64,000 nucleotides of DNA, taken from positions 2,790,001-2,854,000 of the forward strand of contig NC_003281.10 of the NCBI RefSeq assembly GCF_000002985.6. The letters run 5' to 3'. Shown here piece by piece: positions 50,963 to 61,399 of this stretch. Origin of the DNA: Caenorhabditis elegans (Eukaryota > Nematoda > Chromadorea > Rhabditida > Rhabditidae). Positions within the stretch are counted from its first letter, which is position 1. Each line of letters starts with the position of its first letter. Below the pieces are notes generated by a model that saw only the letters and a list, made by a program, of their open reading frames with translations, searched no databases and was not told where the DNA came from. Both the position numbers and the translations under genes were made by a program.

Positions 50963-51015
50963 CTTTTATATATCCACTTATTGCTAACGATATTTTATTC
51001 CTCATGATGAGTCAG
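50963..51015 (-). promoter_or_regulatory. promoter of protease-like copy 2
   Basis: On the minus strand, tgactcatcatgagg is followed by a tatataaaag box (50963-50972) 36 nt before the ATG. The arrangement matches copy 1. The GATA site of copy 1 is lost here. Confidence 0.55.
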
Positions 51016-51292
51016 TCAAGTTCAAAAGTTATCAGCAATAGAAAACAAAAAAAAACTTGTTTTCAGTGAGAGATTTAGAGAATTGAAGTGGTAGTAAAGT
51101 AATTTCCTTCGGTTCTATTTGTTGTGTGATTTGTTTTTGATATCTATGTAGACATGTAGGCATGTAGGCATGTAGACAGGTAGGCATTTTTTGGAGTTTG
51201 GATTCAGTAGCTCGCATAACCGCCAAGTTTAAGCAGAGATACCTTTAGAGATATCAAACCTTTTAGAGTATAAATTGAGGTTAAATAAAACT

Positions 51293-51512
51293 AGGGCTGT
51301 ACAACCGGACGTCCGGTCGTCCGGTTGGGGGTAGCTATCCACGACGGCCGACAATTTCCGAGTTTCACCACCCACTATAAAATTGCTGATTAAGTATAGT
51401 GAGTGGCGAAACTCGGAAATTGTCGGCCGCCGTGGAAACCTACCCCAAAACCGGACGCGGTGCGTCCGGTGGTGTCAAAATCGGACGACCGGACGCCGAT
51501 TTGTACAGCCCT
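51293..51512. mobile_element. 220-bp palindromic MITE with 10-bp target duplication (Mutator-like)
   Basis: Ends are AGGGCTGTACAA and TTGTACAGCCCT. Longer arms include cggaaattgtcggccg and its inverse, and gtccggtcgtccggt segments. The 10-bp sequence aaataaaact stands immediately before (51283-51292) and after (51513-51522) the element, a perfect duplication. Nine to ten bases is typical of Mutator-like elements. No transposase is present. Confidence 0.85.
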
Positions 51513-51522
51513 AAATAAAACT

Positions 51523-52170
51523 GACCATTTATATGCGAAATTAGTAGATTTTCCAAACTTTGAAAATTCATATCTGACTTCAAATTAAATGTTTCAAAAA
51601 TTCCCGTAGCCATTTTGTCGCAAATTTTGTGTTCTTTCAGAATTTGAAAGCGGCATTCCAACAACTTCCGAAATTGCCGAGTTCAAGCAGGAAATGTGGA
51701 TTTTTGAGCACATTTTGAGTTAATTTGGAATAGTCAATTTAAATGCAAAAATAGTAGATTTTTCAAACTTTGAAAATTCATATCTGACTTCAGACTAAAT
51801 TTTTCGAAAATTCCCGTAGCCATTTTTTCGCAAATTTTGCGTTTTTTCAGAATTTAAAACGACAATTTGTAGGCATGTAGGCATGTTTGGTTCATTTACA
51901 GTCAAATTTGACCACGTTTCAGTCAATTTCTCTTCCATTTTTCACATTTAAACTCCCCTTCCTGTTTAAAATTGCCGTCGTAAAAACGGTATAAATCATT
52001 CTTATCACCAGCAAATATATCAGTAGTTGTGCATTATGACGGTAGTACATTTTTGGATGGGGAGCAAACATAAATCATTCAATTCGACGCCCTTTTTAAG
52101 CTGATAAGGCAAATTTCTAAATTTTCGGCAGTATCACTTCTGTTTCTACACAGGCTTCTTGTCGCTAGAA
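51523..52170. other. intergenic DNA with a 100-bp direct repeat
   Basis: aaaattcatatctgacttca ... aaattcccgtagccattttt occurs at 51556-51655 and 51769-51865, about 85 percent alike by eye. At 52005-52170 tataaatcattcttatcacc and a GATA-type cttatca may belong to the promoter of the next gene. Confidence 0.5.
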
Positions 52171-55073
52171 ATGAAATTCCGGTTTTTGGCGTTATGTGTT
52201 GGGTTACTGTAAGTTTTGGGCAAAATTGTTTGATTTTTTTCGTATTTTTTCCAGAAACTGGGGTTTTTTAGAAGAAGCATCGAGTTTTTTCAAATTTTTA
52301 GCCGACTTTTTAAAATGGAAAATATTGATTTTTCCAAGAAATTGACGATTTTTCTTCCAAAATTATTAATTTTCTTGGAAAAGGTATTGATTTTTCTCGA
52401 AACAATAATTTTTCCAAATTTTTTTCAGATTAGCCACATTGGTTAGTGGCAATGGAGACCCGGGAGCCTCAAATTCTTCATCGGTAGCAACAACCGTCGC
52501 AGCTTCTCCCTCAACAGACGCTTCCTCATCAGCAGCACCATCCCAGGCTCCAGCTTCTCCAACTTCCGTTGACCCATCTGCCACTACTCAAGCAGCCGCA
52601 TCCTCTGGAGCACCCGTATCTACAGTATCCCCATCGTCCGGAGCAACCACTGCCGAGCCATCAAGCTCTTCGGCGGCTCCAGTGACCTCTGGAGGGTCTA
52701 CTGTATCAGCTGGACCAACTACACCAGCACCGCTTCCAAATGTGACGTACAGTCTTTTGCGTGAGTTGTATTAGATAGCTATGTGAAGTAGGCACGAGAT
52801 CCACTGTAGGTAGCTTGGTAGGCAGTCGTAGGCTGCCTGGTAGGCAGTCGTAGGTAGGTTAAACAGCGCAGAAGACGGGAAGGCACGCGTAGGTAGAAAG
52901 ACTATCAGACACCGAGTGCCCACGTGAAATGCAAAGACAACTTTAGCAGTACATAGAATGGCATGTAGGCCGCCTTGAAGGCAGGCAAGTAGGCGTTTAC
53001 ACCTATTCACAAATTTTCAGAGTTCTCCTCTCCGGTATGCGTGGATGCTTCTTGCACCTACACTTTCAATGCTCCTGGCAACAACCAAGTCCTTCTCGCC
53101 ACTGATCAATCTGCTGTCGCCACAGAGCGCACCCAATTCTCAGGTCTTCAAGGTCAGGCCAGTGATAAGGATAAGGCTGTGAAGGAGGCCAATGATGAGG
53201 CAGTTCAAAAGATTAAGGATCTTCAAGCCCTACTGGATAGTATTCAAAAAAATTTGAACGCGATTCAAAATAATATCATAGTGATCACAAATCAGCAAAA
53301 TGACGCGCAGACTACTCTGACGTTTGTGGAGAAGTTTATCGGTCAGGTGAACTCGGCGCAGGGCAATTGTCTATATCAGAGATGTTTGAAGCGTGAGTTC
53401 TGAAACAGTGGAGGTTTTTTCTAGTAATTGTGATTTTTTTCAGCGACAACTCCAGCACCACCAAGTAAGTTGCAATGAAAGGAGGCCAAGAACACCTAAC
53501 AGGGATGAAAGCTTTGAAACGATAGTCTAGATTACTACAAAAATATCATTTTTTAAAAAAATATTTTCAACGGTTGTATTTTTGTCCCTGTCTTTTCGGC
53601 AAATTTTTTGAAAGTTTTGAGAAAAAACTCATTCTGAAAAATTTTAAAGAAAATTTATACAAAAAACAAGCGGAAAACTTTCGAAATAATCCAAAATTTT
53701 CAGGAAAATCGGTAAATCGGCAAATTGCCGGAATTAAAAATTTTTGGCAAATTGTCAATTTGCCGAAGTTTCCGGAAAACGGAAATTTTGGTTTTGCACA
53801 TTTTTTTTGGAAATGTCATAATTTCAATTTTAATCGGCAAAAAAAAATTTCCAGCAAACCGGCAAATCGGCAATTGCCGGAATTGAAATTTCTTGCAAAT
53901 CGGCAAATTGCCGAAAGTGAAAATTTCCGGCACATCGGCAAAATTCCGGAATTGAAAATTTCTGGCAAATCGGCAATTGCCAGAATTGAAAATTTCTGGA
54001 AAATCGGCAAATTGTCAGAATTGAAATTTTTGGCAAATCGGCAATTTCCGGAATTGAAACTTTCTGGCAAATCGGCAATTGCCAGAATTGAAAATTTCTG
54101 GCAAATCGGGAAATTGCCGGAATTGAAAACTTCTGGCAAATCGGCAAGTTGCCGGAATTGAAAATTTCTGGCAAATCGGCAATTGCCAGAATTGAAAATT
54201 TCTGGCAAATCGGCAATTGCCAGAATTGAAAATTTCTGGAAAATCGGCAAAGTGCCGGAATTGAAAATTTCCGGCCAACCGGCAAATCGGCAAATCGGCA
54301 AATTGCCGGCAACTCGGCAAACCGGCAATTTTTCGATTTTCCGAACGGCAATTGGCGCCCACCCCTGAATCAAGCAAAGTAATCTTAACTTGCAGCCACC
54401 TCAACTGCTCCACCACCAACAACTACTCCAAATCCATGTTTGGCATTTAATTGCACAGGAAGCGGGCCATGCCAATTGGATAGTCTCAACAGACCATACT
54501 GCACAAATTGCCCGGGAGATATGGACGGATACACTCAGTGCCAGCAAGGTTAGCTTTTTTTTTAGATTTTAGAACCATCCGCTTCGTTTTTTTTTACTCT
54601 GGATTTTTTCAGTTGCCTGCTCAGCCGCTGGAACTAACTTCACCATTGGCACAAATAATAGAGGAGTTTGGTACTCCCCTGGCTACAACTCCAACAATAC
54701 AAACTCCTCAGTTGTTCCAGCCAACTCTAACTGTATCTATAATCTAACTGGATATTACCAAGTTAACCAAACCAGTGGGGCTCCTGAACTGAATCTAAAC
54801 TGTCTGGCGTCTTCAAACGTTGAGTTCTATTTTTTGAATTCGGATGGTTTTAAAACGCCACTCACAAGTGGAAGTTCTGCTAGAGTGATTAATAACGCGT
54901 TGGGCAAGATGAAAACTGGTGGACAGATTGTTATAACATCGACAAGCTTGGACGCCTCTTATTGTGTGCTTCCGTTGGCTCTGCAACCAGCTACAACTTC
55001 GAAACCCGAGTTCGAGGAGTCGGAGGTTGCAAAGAAGTCCAATGGTTTCTTCAATTGGCTTATGGGATATTAA
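52171..55073 (+). CDS. secreted mucin-like protein with coiled coil and CUB-like C-terminal region
   Basis: Exons 52171-52208, 52429-52760, 53021-53392, 53444-53464, 54396-54548 and 54613-55073 give 458 residues. Residues 1-20 are a signal peptide (MKFRFLALCVGLLLATLVSG). A Ser/Thr/Ala/Pro-rich region of about 100 residues follows, a mucin-like target for O-glycosylation. Next comes a cysteine-flanked helix with coiled-coil character (DKDKAVKEANDEAVQKIKDL ... NAIQNNIIVITNQQ). A second short Thr/Pro linker leads to a cysteine-rich piece (NPCLAFNCTGSGPCQL) and a final domain with many N-glycosylation sequons that vaguely recalls worm CUB-like domains. No lipid anchor signal is seen. I do not recognise the family; an extracellular role (cuticle, gut lumen or immune) is a guess. 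All splice phases agree. Confidence 0.8.
53700..54367. repeat. GGCAAATCGGCAATTGCC minisatellite with CCCACCCCTG border
   Basis: About 18 units of ctggcaaatcggcaattgcc and agaattgaaaatttc in intron 4 of the mucin-like gene. The right edge is ggcgcccacccctg, the inverse of the border at 10999. Long open frames on both strands are artefacts. Confidence 0.9.
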
Positions 55074-55244
55074 TTATTCACAACTGTTTAATGAATGAAT
55101 ATATAGCACATTCACAATTAGTACAACAGTTCAGACCTCTGAGCAGTATTTATTCATTTTTAAACGACAATTTCTATCGTGAAAAAAAAATTACGACATC
55201 ATCAAAAGGTATGAAACAATATACATAATTGTGCAAATAATTAC

Positions 55245-56925
55245 AAAATTTTGCCGGTTTGCCAATTTGCCGAAAATTTTCGATTCCGGCAATTTGCCGG
55301 TTCGCAGTTTACCGGAAATGTTTAAAGGGATTTTTTATAAGACGGAAACACTTAAAACTGTGCCTTTTTGAAACTTTTTTCATGGTTTTTTAAAGATATT
55401 TTCATAGAATTTGCAAAATAGATGTAGGAAGATTCTTAGGATGCGTACAATTTTGCCGATTAAAATTGAAATTCTGAAATTTCCGAAAAAATGTGCAAAA
55501 CCAAAATTTGCCGATATTTTTTGGCAACTACAGTTTTTCCGGCAAATTCGGAGAATCGGCAATTTGCCGGTTTGCCGATTTACCGGAAATTTTCAATTCT
55601 GGCAATTTGCCGGAAATTTGCCAATTTGCCGGAAATTTCAATTCTGGCAATTTGCCGATTTGCCAGAAACTTCAATTTTGGCAATTTGGCGATTTGCAAG
55701 AAATTTCAATTCTGGCAATTTGCCAATTTTCCAGAAATTTTTCATTACGGCAAATTGGCGATTTGCCGGAAATTTGCCGATTTGCCAGAAACTTCAATTT
55801 TGGCAATTTGGCGATTTGCAAGAAATTTCAATTCTGGCAATTTGCCAATTTTCCAGAAATTTTTCATTACGGCAAATTGGCGATTTGCCGGAAATTTGCC
55901 GATTTGCCAGAAACTTCAATTTTGGCAATTTGGCGATTTGCAAGAAATTTCAATTCTGGCAATTTACCAATTTTCCAGAAATTTTTCATTACGGCAAATT
56001 GGCGATTTGCCGGAAATTTGCCGATTTGCCAGAAACTTCAATTTTGGCAATTTGCCGATTTGCCGGAAATTTCATTTCCGGAAATTTGTCGATTAGCCGG
56101 GAATTTCGATTCTGGCAATTTGCCGACTTGCCAAAAATTTTCAATTCCGGAAATTTGCCGATGTGCCAGAAATTTCAATTCTGGCAATTTGCCAATTTGC
56201 CAAAAATTTTCAATTCCGGCAATTTGCCGATTTGCAAGAAATTTCAATTCTGACAATTTGCCGATTTGCCAGAAATTTCAATTCCGGAATTTTGCCACTT
56301 TGCCAGAAATTTCAATTCTGGCAATTTGCCAATTAGCTGGGAATTTCAATTCTGGCAATTTGCCGACTTGCCGGAAATTTCCAATTTCGGCAATTCGCCG
56401 ATTTGCCAGAAATTTCAATTCTGGCAATTTGCCGATTTGCCGGAAATTTTCAATTCCGTCGATTTGCCGATTGTCCAGAAATTTTCAATTCTGGATTTTG
56501 CCAATTTGCCAGAAATTTTTCATATCGGGAATTTGGCGATTTGCCGGAAATTTGCCGCTTTGCAAGAAATTTCAATTCTGGAATTGTGCCACTTTGCCAG
56601 AAATTTCAATTCTGGCAATTTGCCAATTAGCTGGGAATTTCAATTCTGGCAATTTGCCGATTTGCCGGAAATTTTCAATTTCGGCAATTCGCCGATTTGC
56701 CAGAAATTTCAATTCTGGCAATTTGCCGATTTGCCGGAAATTTTCAATTCCGTCGATTTGCCGATTGTCCAGAAATTTTCAATTCTGGATTTTGCCAATT
56801 TGCCAGAAATTTTTCATATCGGGAATTTGGCGATTTGCCGGAAATTTGCCGCTTTGCAAGAAATTTCAATTCTGGAAAATTGCCGGAAATTTTCAATTCC
56901 GGCATTTTGCCGATTTTTCCAATTT
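55245..56925. repeat. 1.7 kb GCCGGAAATTTCAATTCTGGCAA minisatellite
   Basis: Units of about 35 bp (tttgccgatttgccagaaa, tttcaattctggcaa). Higher-order copies of about 120 bp are repeated three times at 55660-56040, and a 290-bp block at 56290-56580 returns almost unchanged at 56585-56880. Recent segmental amplification is evident. It separates two surface-protein genes. Confidence 0.9.
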
Positions 56926-57060
56926 TGTTACGTAATTTTAATCACGATTTTCCATTATATAACAACGTGACCGCCTCCCTTATAAAAATCCAAATAAATA
57001 ATGGCAAAGATTTCCATAATTCCGTTTAAAATCAGTTTTTGAAAAATCGATATCGAAGAA

Positions 57061-58553
57061 ATGAGGACGGTTCATTTGCTCGTGTTGTTCGTGCTCTTCG
57101 CGACGTCTCATGCTCAAGAAGATGGCTCCACGGCTACAGAAGGAGCTCTTGAAGTGGCAGATGAGGATACATCGACTACTCAGACATCGGGTACAGTAAC
57201 CCTGTCGCCAGCGGAATTCGAGGAAGAAGAGAAGAAGTTTGTTGAGAAATTGAATGAGTATCGTCGGGAGGTTGCGAAGAAGATGAAAATTGCGAATATG
57301 AATGAATTGGTGAGTTGGTGAGTTTTAGTTTTTGTATCAGGCTACAAAATACAAAATACAAACTACAAATTCTGTTCGTTCTGAATTTGCAGAATTTCGT
57401 AGTATATTTCCAAGTTTCCGGAAAAATATTGTTCCAGGAAATCGGCGACCATCTCTGTTGTGGCGTTTGTAGTTTGTAGTTTGTAGTTTGTAGTTTGTAG
57501 TTTGTAGTTTTTATTAAACTAACGACAATCTATATTTCAGACTGTTGGAGCTGGCGATAAATCAGATTATTCTATTAATAGTAAGATCCCCACGTTCGAT
57601 GAAATTCTGAAGATATATGAGAATCGAGCGGAAAAAATAATTGATAAGGCAACACAAGGAAATACAAAGCTTTGCGAGAATGACCCGTATTGTTATGGAC
57701 AACGAATTCTGAATCCCGGACAAAAAACTATCAAATGCAAATATGAATGCAAGGAAGAGGGCGCTGGAGATGATTGTGCGGATTACAAGTTGATTTGTAA
57801 CCTCTATCCGTTGTAAGTATCAAAAAGTTCGCGCGTTCTGGAGATCAAACAACGTTTCGGCTCAAATTATTGATTTTGGACTTTTTTAAAAATGTTTAAC
57901 GTTTAAAATGGCTAATTGAGCTGTTATTTATAGTGTTCCTAGCAAAAAACAATGAATTTTTGCGCGGGGATTCAAATTTAAATTAGCCTTTCAAAAGGTA
58001 GAAGACTAGAGGGGCACGCATGTGGTGTCAGGCAGTCTCATTGCGGTTTGATCTTCAAAAAATGCGGGAATTTTTTCCCAGAAAAATTGTGACGTCATCA
58101 GTTGAGATGTCTGCGTCTCACCTGCCGCATTTTTCGTAGATCAAAGCGAAATGGGACTTTCTGACTCCCCGTGGGCACGGGGCTCTGGTCATCTATTGCA
58201 TTTTTCGCGCTCCATTGACAAACATAAATCCATATTAAATACTCAGTTTTAACACATTTTTTTCTCGTTGGAATTTAGCTAATTTCGTATAATTCAGGCC
58301 CGAATCGGCTGACTTGTGGTGGAATAAGCAAACCAATGGAGAAGCTGGCTCAGCGTGCGATGCTGATCGTCACGCTGACAATGGTCTCTGTGCAGACGGT
58401 GCTCCAACGACCACTACAACGACTACAGTGAAGCCACCGACTACTGCTCCAGCTGTGCAGTCGAATTCTAGAGATGTGGGAGAACTCTCAACTTCTGCCA
58501 CTAATAACTATCTTCTGCTTATTCTTCTTCCAACTTTTGTGGCTTTTTATTGA
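57061..58553 (+). CDS. secreted, probably GPI-anchored cysteine-rich protein (SCP/CAP-like start)
   Basis: Exons 57061-57309, 57541-57812 and 58298-58553 give 258 residues. The signal peptide is MRTVHLLVLFVLFATSHAQ. A Ser/Thr/Glu-rich stretch leads to FEEEEKKFVEKLNEYRREVA, which resembles the first helix of SCP/CAP proteins, but the CAP His/Glu signature is not found. The middle domain has eight or so cysteines (KLCENDPYCYGQ, IKCKYECKEEG, DDCADYKLICN). After a TTTTTTT-type threonine linker (APTTTTTTTVKPPTT) the C terminus is a small-residue site followed by a hydrophobic tail (NYLLLILLPTFVAFY), as in GPI-anchor signals. Function is unknown. It lies in tandem with the mucin-like gene, and both may act at the cell surface. 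Confidence 0.8.
57465..57511 (+). repeat. (gtagttt)n microsatellite
   Basis: Seven tandem units in intron 1 of the preceding gene. Confidence 0.9.
58022..58165. repeat. palindromic repeat, family P1 copy 3
   Basis: Starts tggtgtcaggcagtctcatt and ends aatgggactttctgac. In intron 2 of the GPI-anchored protein gene. Confidence 0.65.
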
Positions 58554-59065
58554 AACGAAATGAATAAATTCGGATTTTCTTGAAAATAATATTCAAGTGT
58601 ACACTCCGACGGAAAATTGCAGAATTGCCTAATTTGGACACTTTTTTGGCACTCTTGGTTTTTTTTTTCAAAAAAAGATTGAACAAAAACTGGCGTTCGC
58701 TGTTTGCCGAGTGTTTCCTGTTTTCCTGAAATTCTCGGGATCTTCGTTGTGTTTTTGTTTTTCACACTGTTTTTAAATACCTTTTCTGATCGATAAATAC
58801 GAAAACCGCAAATATATTGGATTTTGTTCAAAAATTTCAATTAAAAAAATCTGTTTAAAAGAATCTCGCTTTTAAAATGACATAATGTTTCAACTACTAG
58901 TGTTTTGTTATAAAAATCATGGAGACGAGAGAAGCGTCCCTTATTAGAGTCCTACTGAATTTCAAGTCTAATAACTACTTTTATAATTAAAAAGTAAAAC
59001 AAACAAACAATAACTTTAAATTTAAGGGAACAATAGAAAACCGAATAATTTGCAAGAATAACATT
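58554..59065. other. intergenic DNA between convergent genes
   Basis: AATAAA at 58563-58568 fits the end of the + gene. Nothing else is supported. A minus open frame at 58547-58840 is not convincing. Confidence 0.5.
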
Positions 59066-61128
59066 TCAGCCGTCTGATGGTGCCTGTGTTGGGTTTATTG
59101 CCTTGAGAGATTCTCGCACTTCATCAATTTCTTCCACTTTAATAGACTCTTTGGTTGACTCGACTTCAGTCGCCTTTGTTGTCAGAAGCGGATTTTTTGC
59201 CGTAGAGTGAATCTGTAATCAAACATCTAATTAATTATCATCGAAATCAAGATAAAAATGTTATACTTGGTCAGTTTCACTACATGTGTTTCCTATAGCG
59301 AAAAAATCATTTCATACCTTTTTCGAAAGTACATATATTTTTCGTTTTAAAACCACTAAATATTTGTTAGAAACTTGTTTCAAAAATATTGGAATCATCT
59401 AATTTTGGGAGTTGAGACTTTACTTCTGATGTCATTTGATTTTAAATTTAAAAAACCTACGGAATCTGAAAACATAGCTCAAAAACTGCGCGCGTGCAGA
59501 CTAAAAGTCCAACTTCTAAATGGCCCCTTTATGTCGATCTGTCGGAATAAACTAAAATATGGGTGGCATAAGCTTCCTACAGCTTACATGGCTATGAAAT
59601 GAGATTGATGCATTTTTAATTTGGTTTTTTACAATGTTCAACACTACTCAATCGACTTTAGGTGTAATTATAAACATGTTATTCAAAAATTGAAAAAATT
59701 ATAAACTTACTCCAGAAATGTTGAAAGGAGTTCATTTTTGTCAACGTCGCCTTGGTAAAGCTACCAAAGTCGCTAATTGTGTCTCAAAAGTATTTTATGT
59801 ATATGATTCTGGGTTCATTCTCTTTTCGCAAGTTGATAATTTTATTCAAAATTGATGGAATATTATTGAACAATGATTTAAAAAAAAAAATAATTTTAAC
59901 TACTTCGGTTGTTTTTAAACTTCACGTAAATTTTTATTTTCCGGTTTTTCTAAAACTATATTTGAAGAATCTTGATTTTTTCAATTTTTTTTTGATTTTT
60001 GATGTTACAGCGTCAATTTATTCTTTGAGCTTTTTCTCACAATTAGCCCACACACAATTAGCCTACACAGCGCAGTTTATGAGCCATATTCTTGAAATTA
60101 TTATTGTCTCGGGTTTTTTTTACTTTTAAGATTGTATGACATTATTATTGTAAAAGGTGAACTCACTACAGTTCCACTCGTATTTTTTGGGCATTTTTAT
60201 AACGGATCATTTCTTTTTCTACCTTTTGCTCCTCGTGAATGTTTTCATGTGATGGTCTCTTGATACTAGATTGATCAGAATCCTGCTTCTCCTCCATACC
60301 ATTAATCAAAAATGTAGTTACGTAATTATTGAGATTTGTGAAAAACGTGGAATCGACAATGTTTCCTTTGTATCTGGCTATCAAGTTCTCGACTGTCTTC
60401 AAAAAATCTTCTGATTGCTCTATTCGGGATCCTCCAACTCTATGCCCCAGCCGAGACAAAGCTCTTGAACGCGATTCTTCAGTTTTGTTTTCCAAGAATA
60501 ATTGTTGAATAGTTGAAATTGCGCACTCCGCATTGGCCATTCGATTCTCATGCGCATCGATTTTGTACTTTTTTAAAAATTTCCGGATTTCAACTTCGGC
60601 AAAGTAGAAACAATTTGTTCTCCCAGATGTAAGACTATTTGATCTAACCGCTCCCCGAGGATATCCTTCTAACTTTTCGGTGACATTCCAGAACAACGTA
60701 GATATTTTTTTTTCTTTATAAGGGATATTTATTATAACGACCCCCAAAGAGACATGACCCAAGAAAATCAAGATGTTTCCAAAAATGACATCATGGTCGC
60801 TCAATCCAATAAGTATTAAGCCGCAGCCACTGGTAGTCATGGCAAAAAGGAAACTCTTGTTGCGAATAGCATTTTTTCTATGAATCACCACGCAAAAGAT
60901 GATAACTGGCAAACCAATAATGCACATACAACAACCAGTAATGACCATAGCTTCAAAGATCCTGCGATTGACAAATGTGTGAGAGCTGGACACTATCAGG
61001 GTGAGAGAGCAGCTTGTACCAGATATAATAAGAAAAAAATCAAAAAAATAAACGAAAACGGCGCTGGCAAAACAAACTTCGAATCGATTCTGAAACGTTA
61101 TATTGGTTTTATTACTTGTGAACGGCAT
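59066..61128 (-). CDS. four-helix membrane protein with cytosolic tail, function unknown
   Basis: The main exon is 61128 down to 60166, 320 residues if it ends at its own TAG. Four hydrophobic helices are seen: FASAVFVYFFDFFLIISGTS, AMVITGCCMCIIGLPVIIFC, SFLFAMTTSGCGLILIGLS and FGNILIFLGHVSLGVVIINI. The long C-terminal half is charged (KFLKKYKIDAHENRMANAEC; a KQDSDQSSIKRP tail) and probably cytosolic. A second exon, 59066-59212, is clear by its acceptor (gattacag) and a 48-residue open frame ending TGA. It is in phase only if the first exon is left at CGA|GTGGAA (60178), a weak donor; the stronger GTGAGT at 60165 would bring an in-frame stop. So either the weak donor is used or the 320-residue form is right. 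I recognise no family. It follows the TRPM-like gene by 270 bp. Confidence 0.6.
59213..60165. other. intron or 3' region of the four-helix gene
   Basis: No second gene is supported on either strand. A 125-residue + frame (59752-60129) has the phenylalanine/leucine/lysine bias of AT-rich DNA and lacks splice or family support. Confidence 0.5.
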
Positions 61129-61399
61129 AAACTTTAAGTTAATCGTTCAATTTAATTAATCAACCTATTCATCAGAGAAAAGAAGAAAGCAAGAGTTGTT
61201 TTCGAAAAGTTGACCGGAACTGTATAAGCTTTGAAGTTCATTCAGAACTTTAATTATCTTTAATTTTATAGAATTTACGGTACTTGTGTATTATATGCCC
61301 TCATTTTCAAATGAAAATAATGTTCATTAATTCCTCCAATTAAATTAAACGTGATATACATTTTTCCTCTTTAGGCTTACAATTTGAAAATGTTATTGC

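Noticed and set aside
52366..52584. Minus frame rich in E, A, D and T
   Set aside because: Antisense shadow of the Ser/Thr/Ala-rich coding exon of the mucin-like gene.
53816..54422. Minus-strand frames of 135-185 residues
   Set aside because: Same minisatellite inside an intron of the mucin-like gene, whose exons on both sides join in phase.
55493..56935. 480-residue open frame and its overlapping frames
   Set aside because: It is the GCCGGAAATT minisatellite read through. The peptide is a periodic ICRFAGNF/NSGNLP string, equal frames exist in other arrays and on both strands, and there is no start or splice context.
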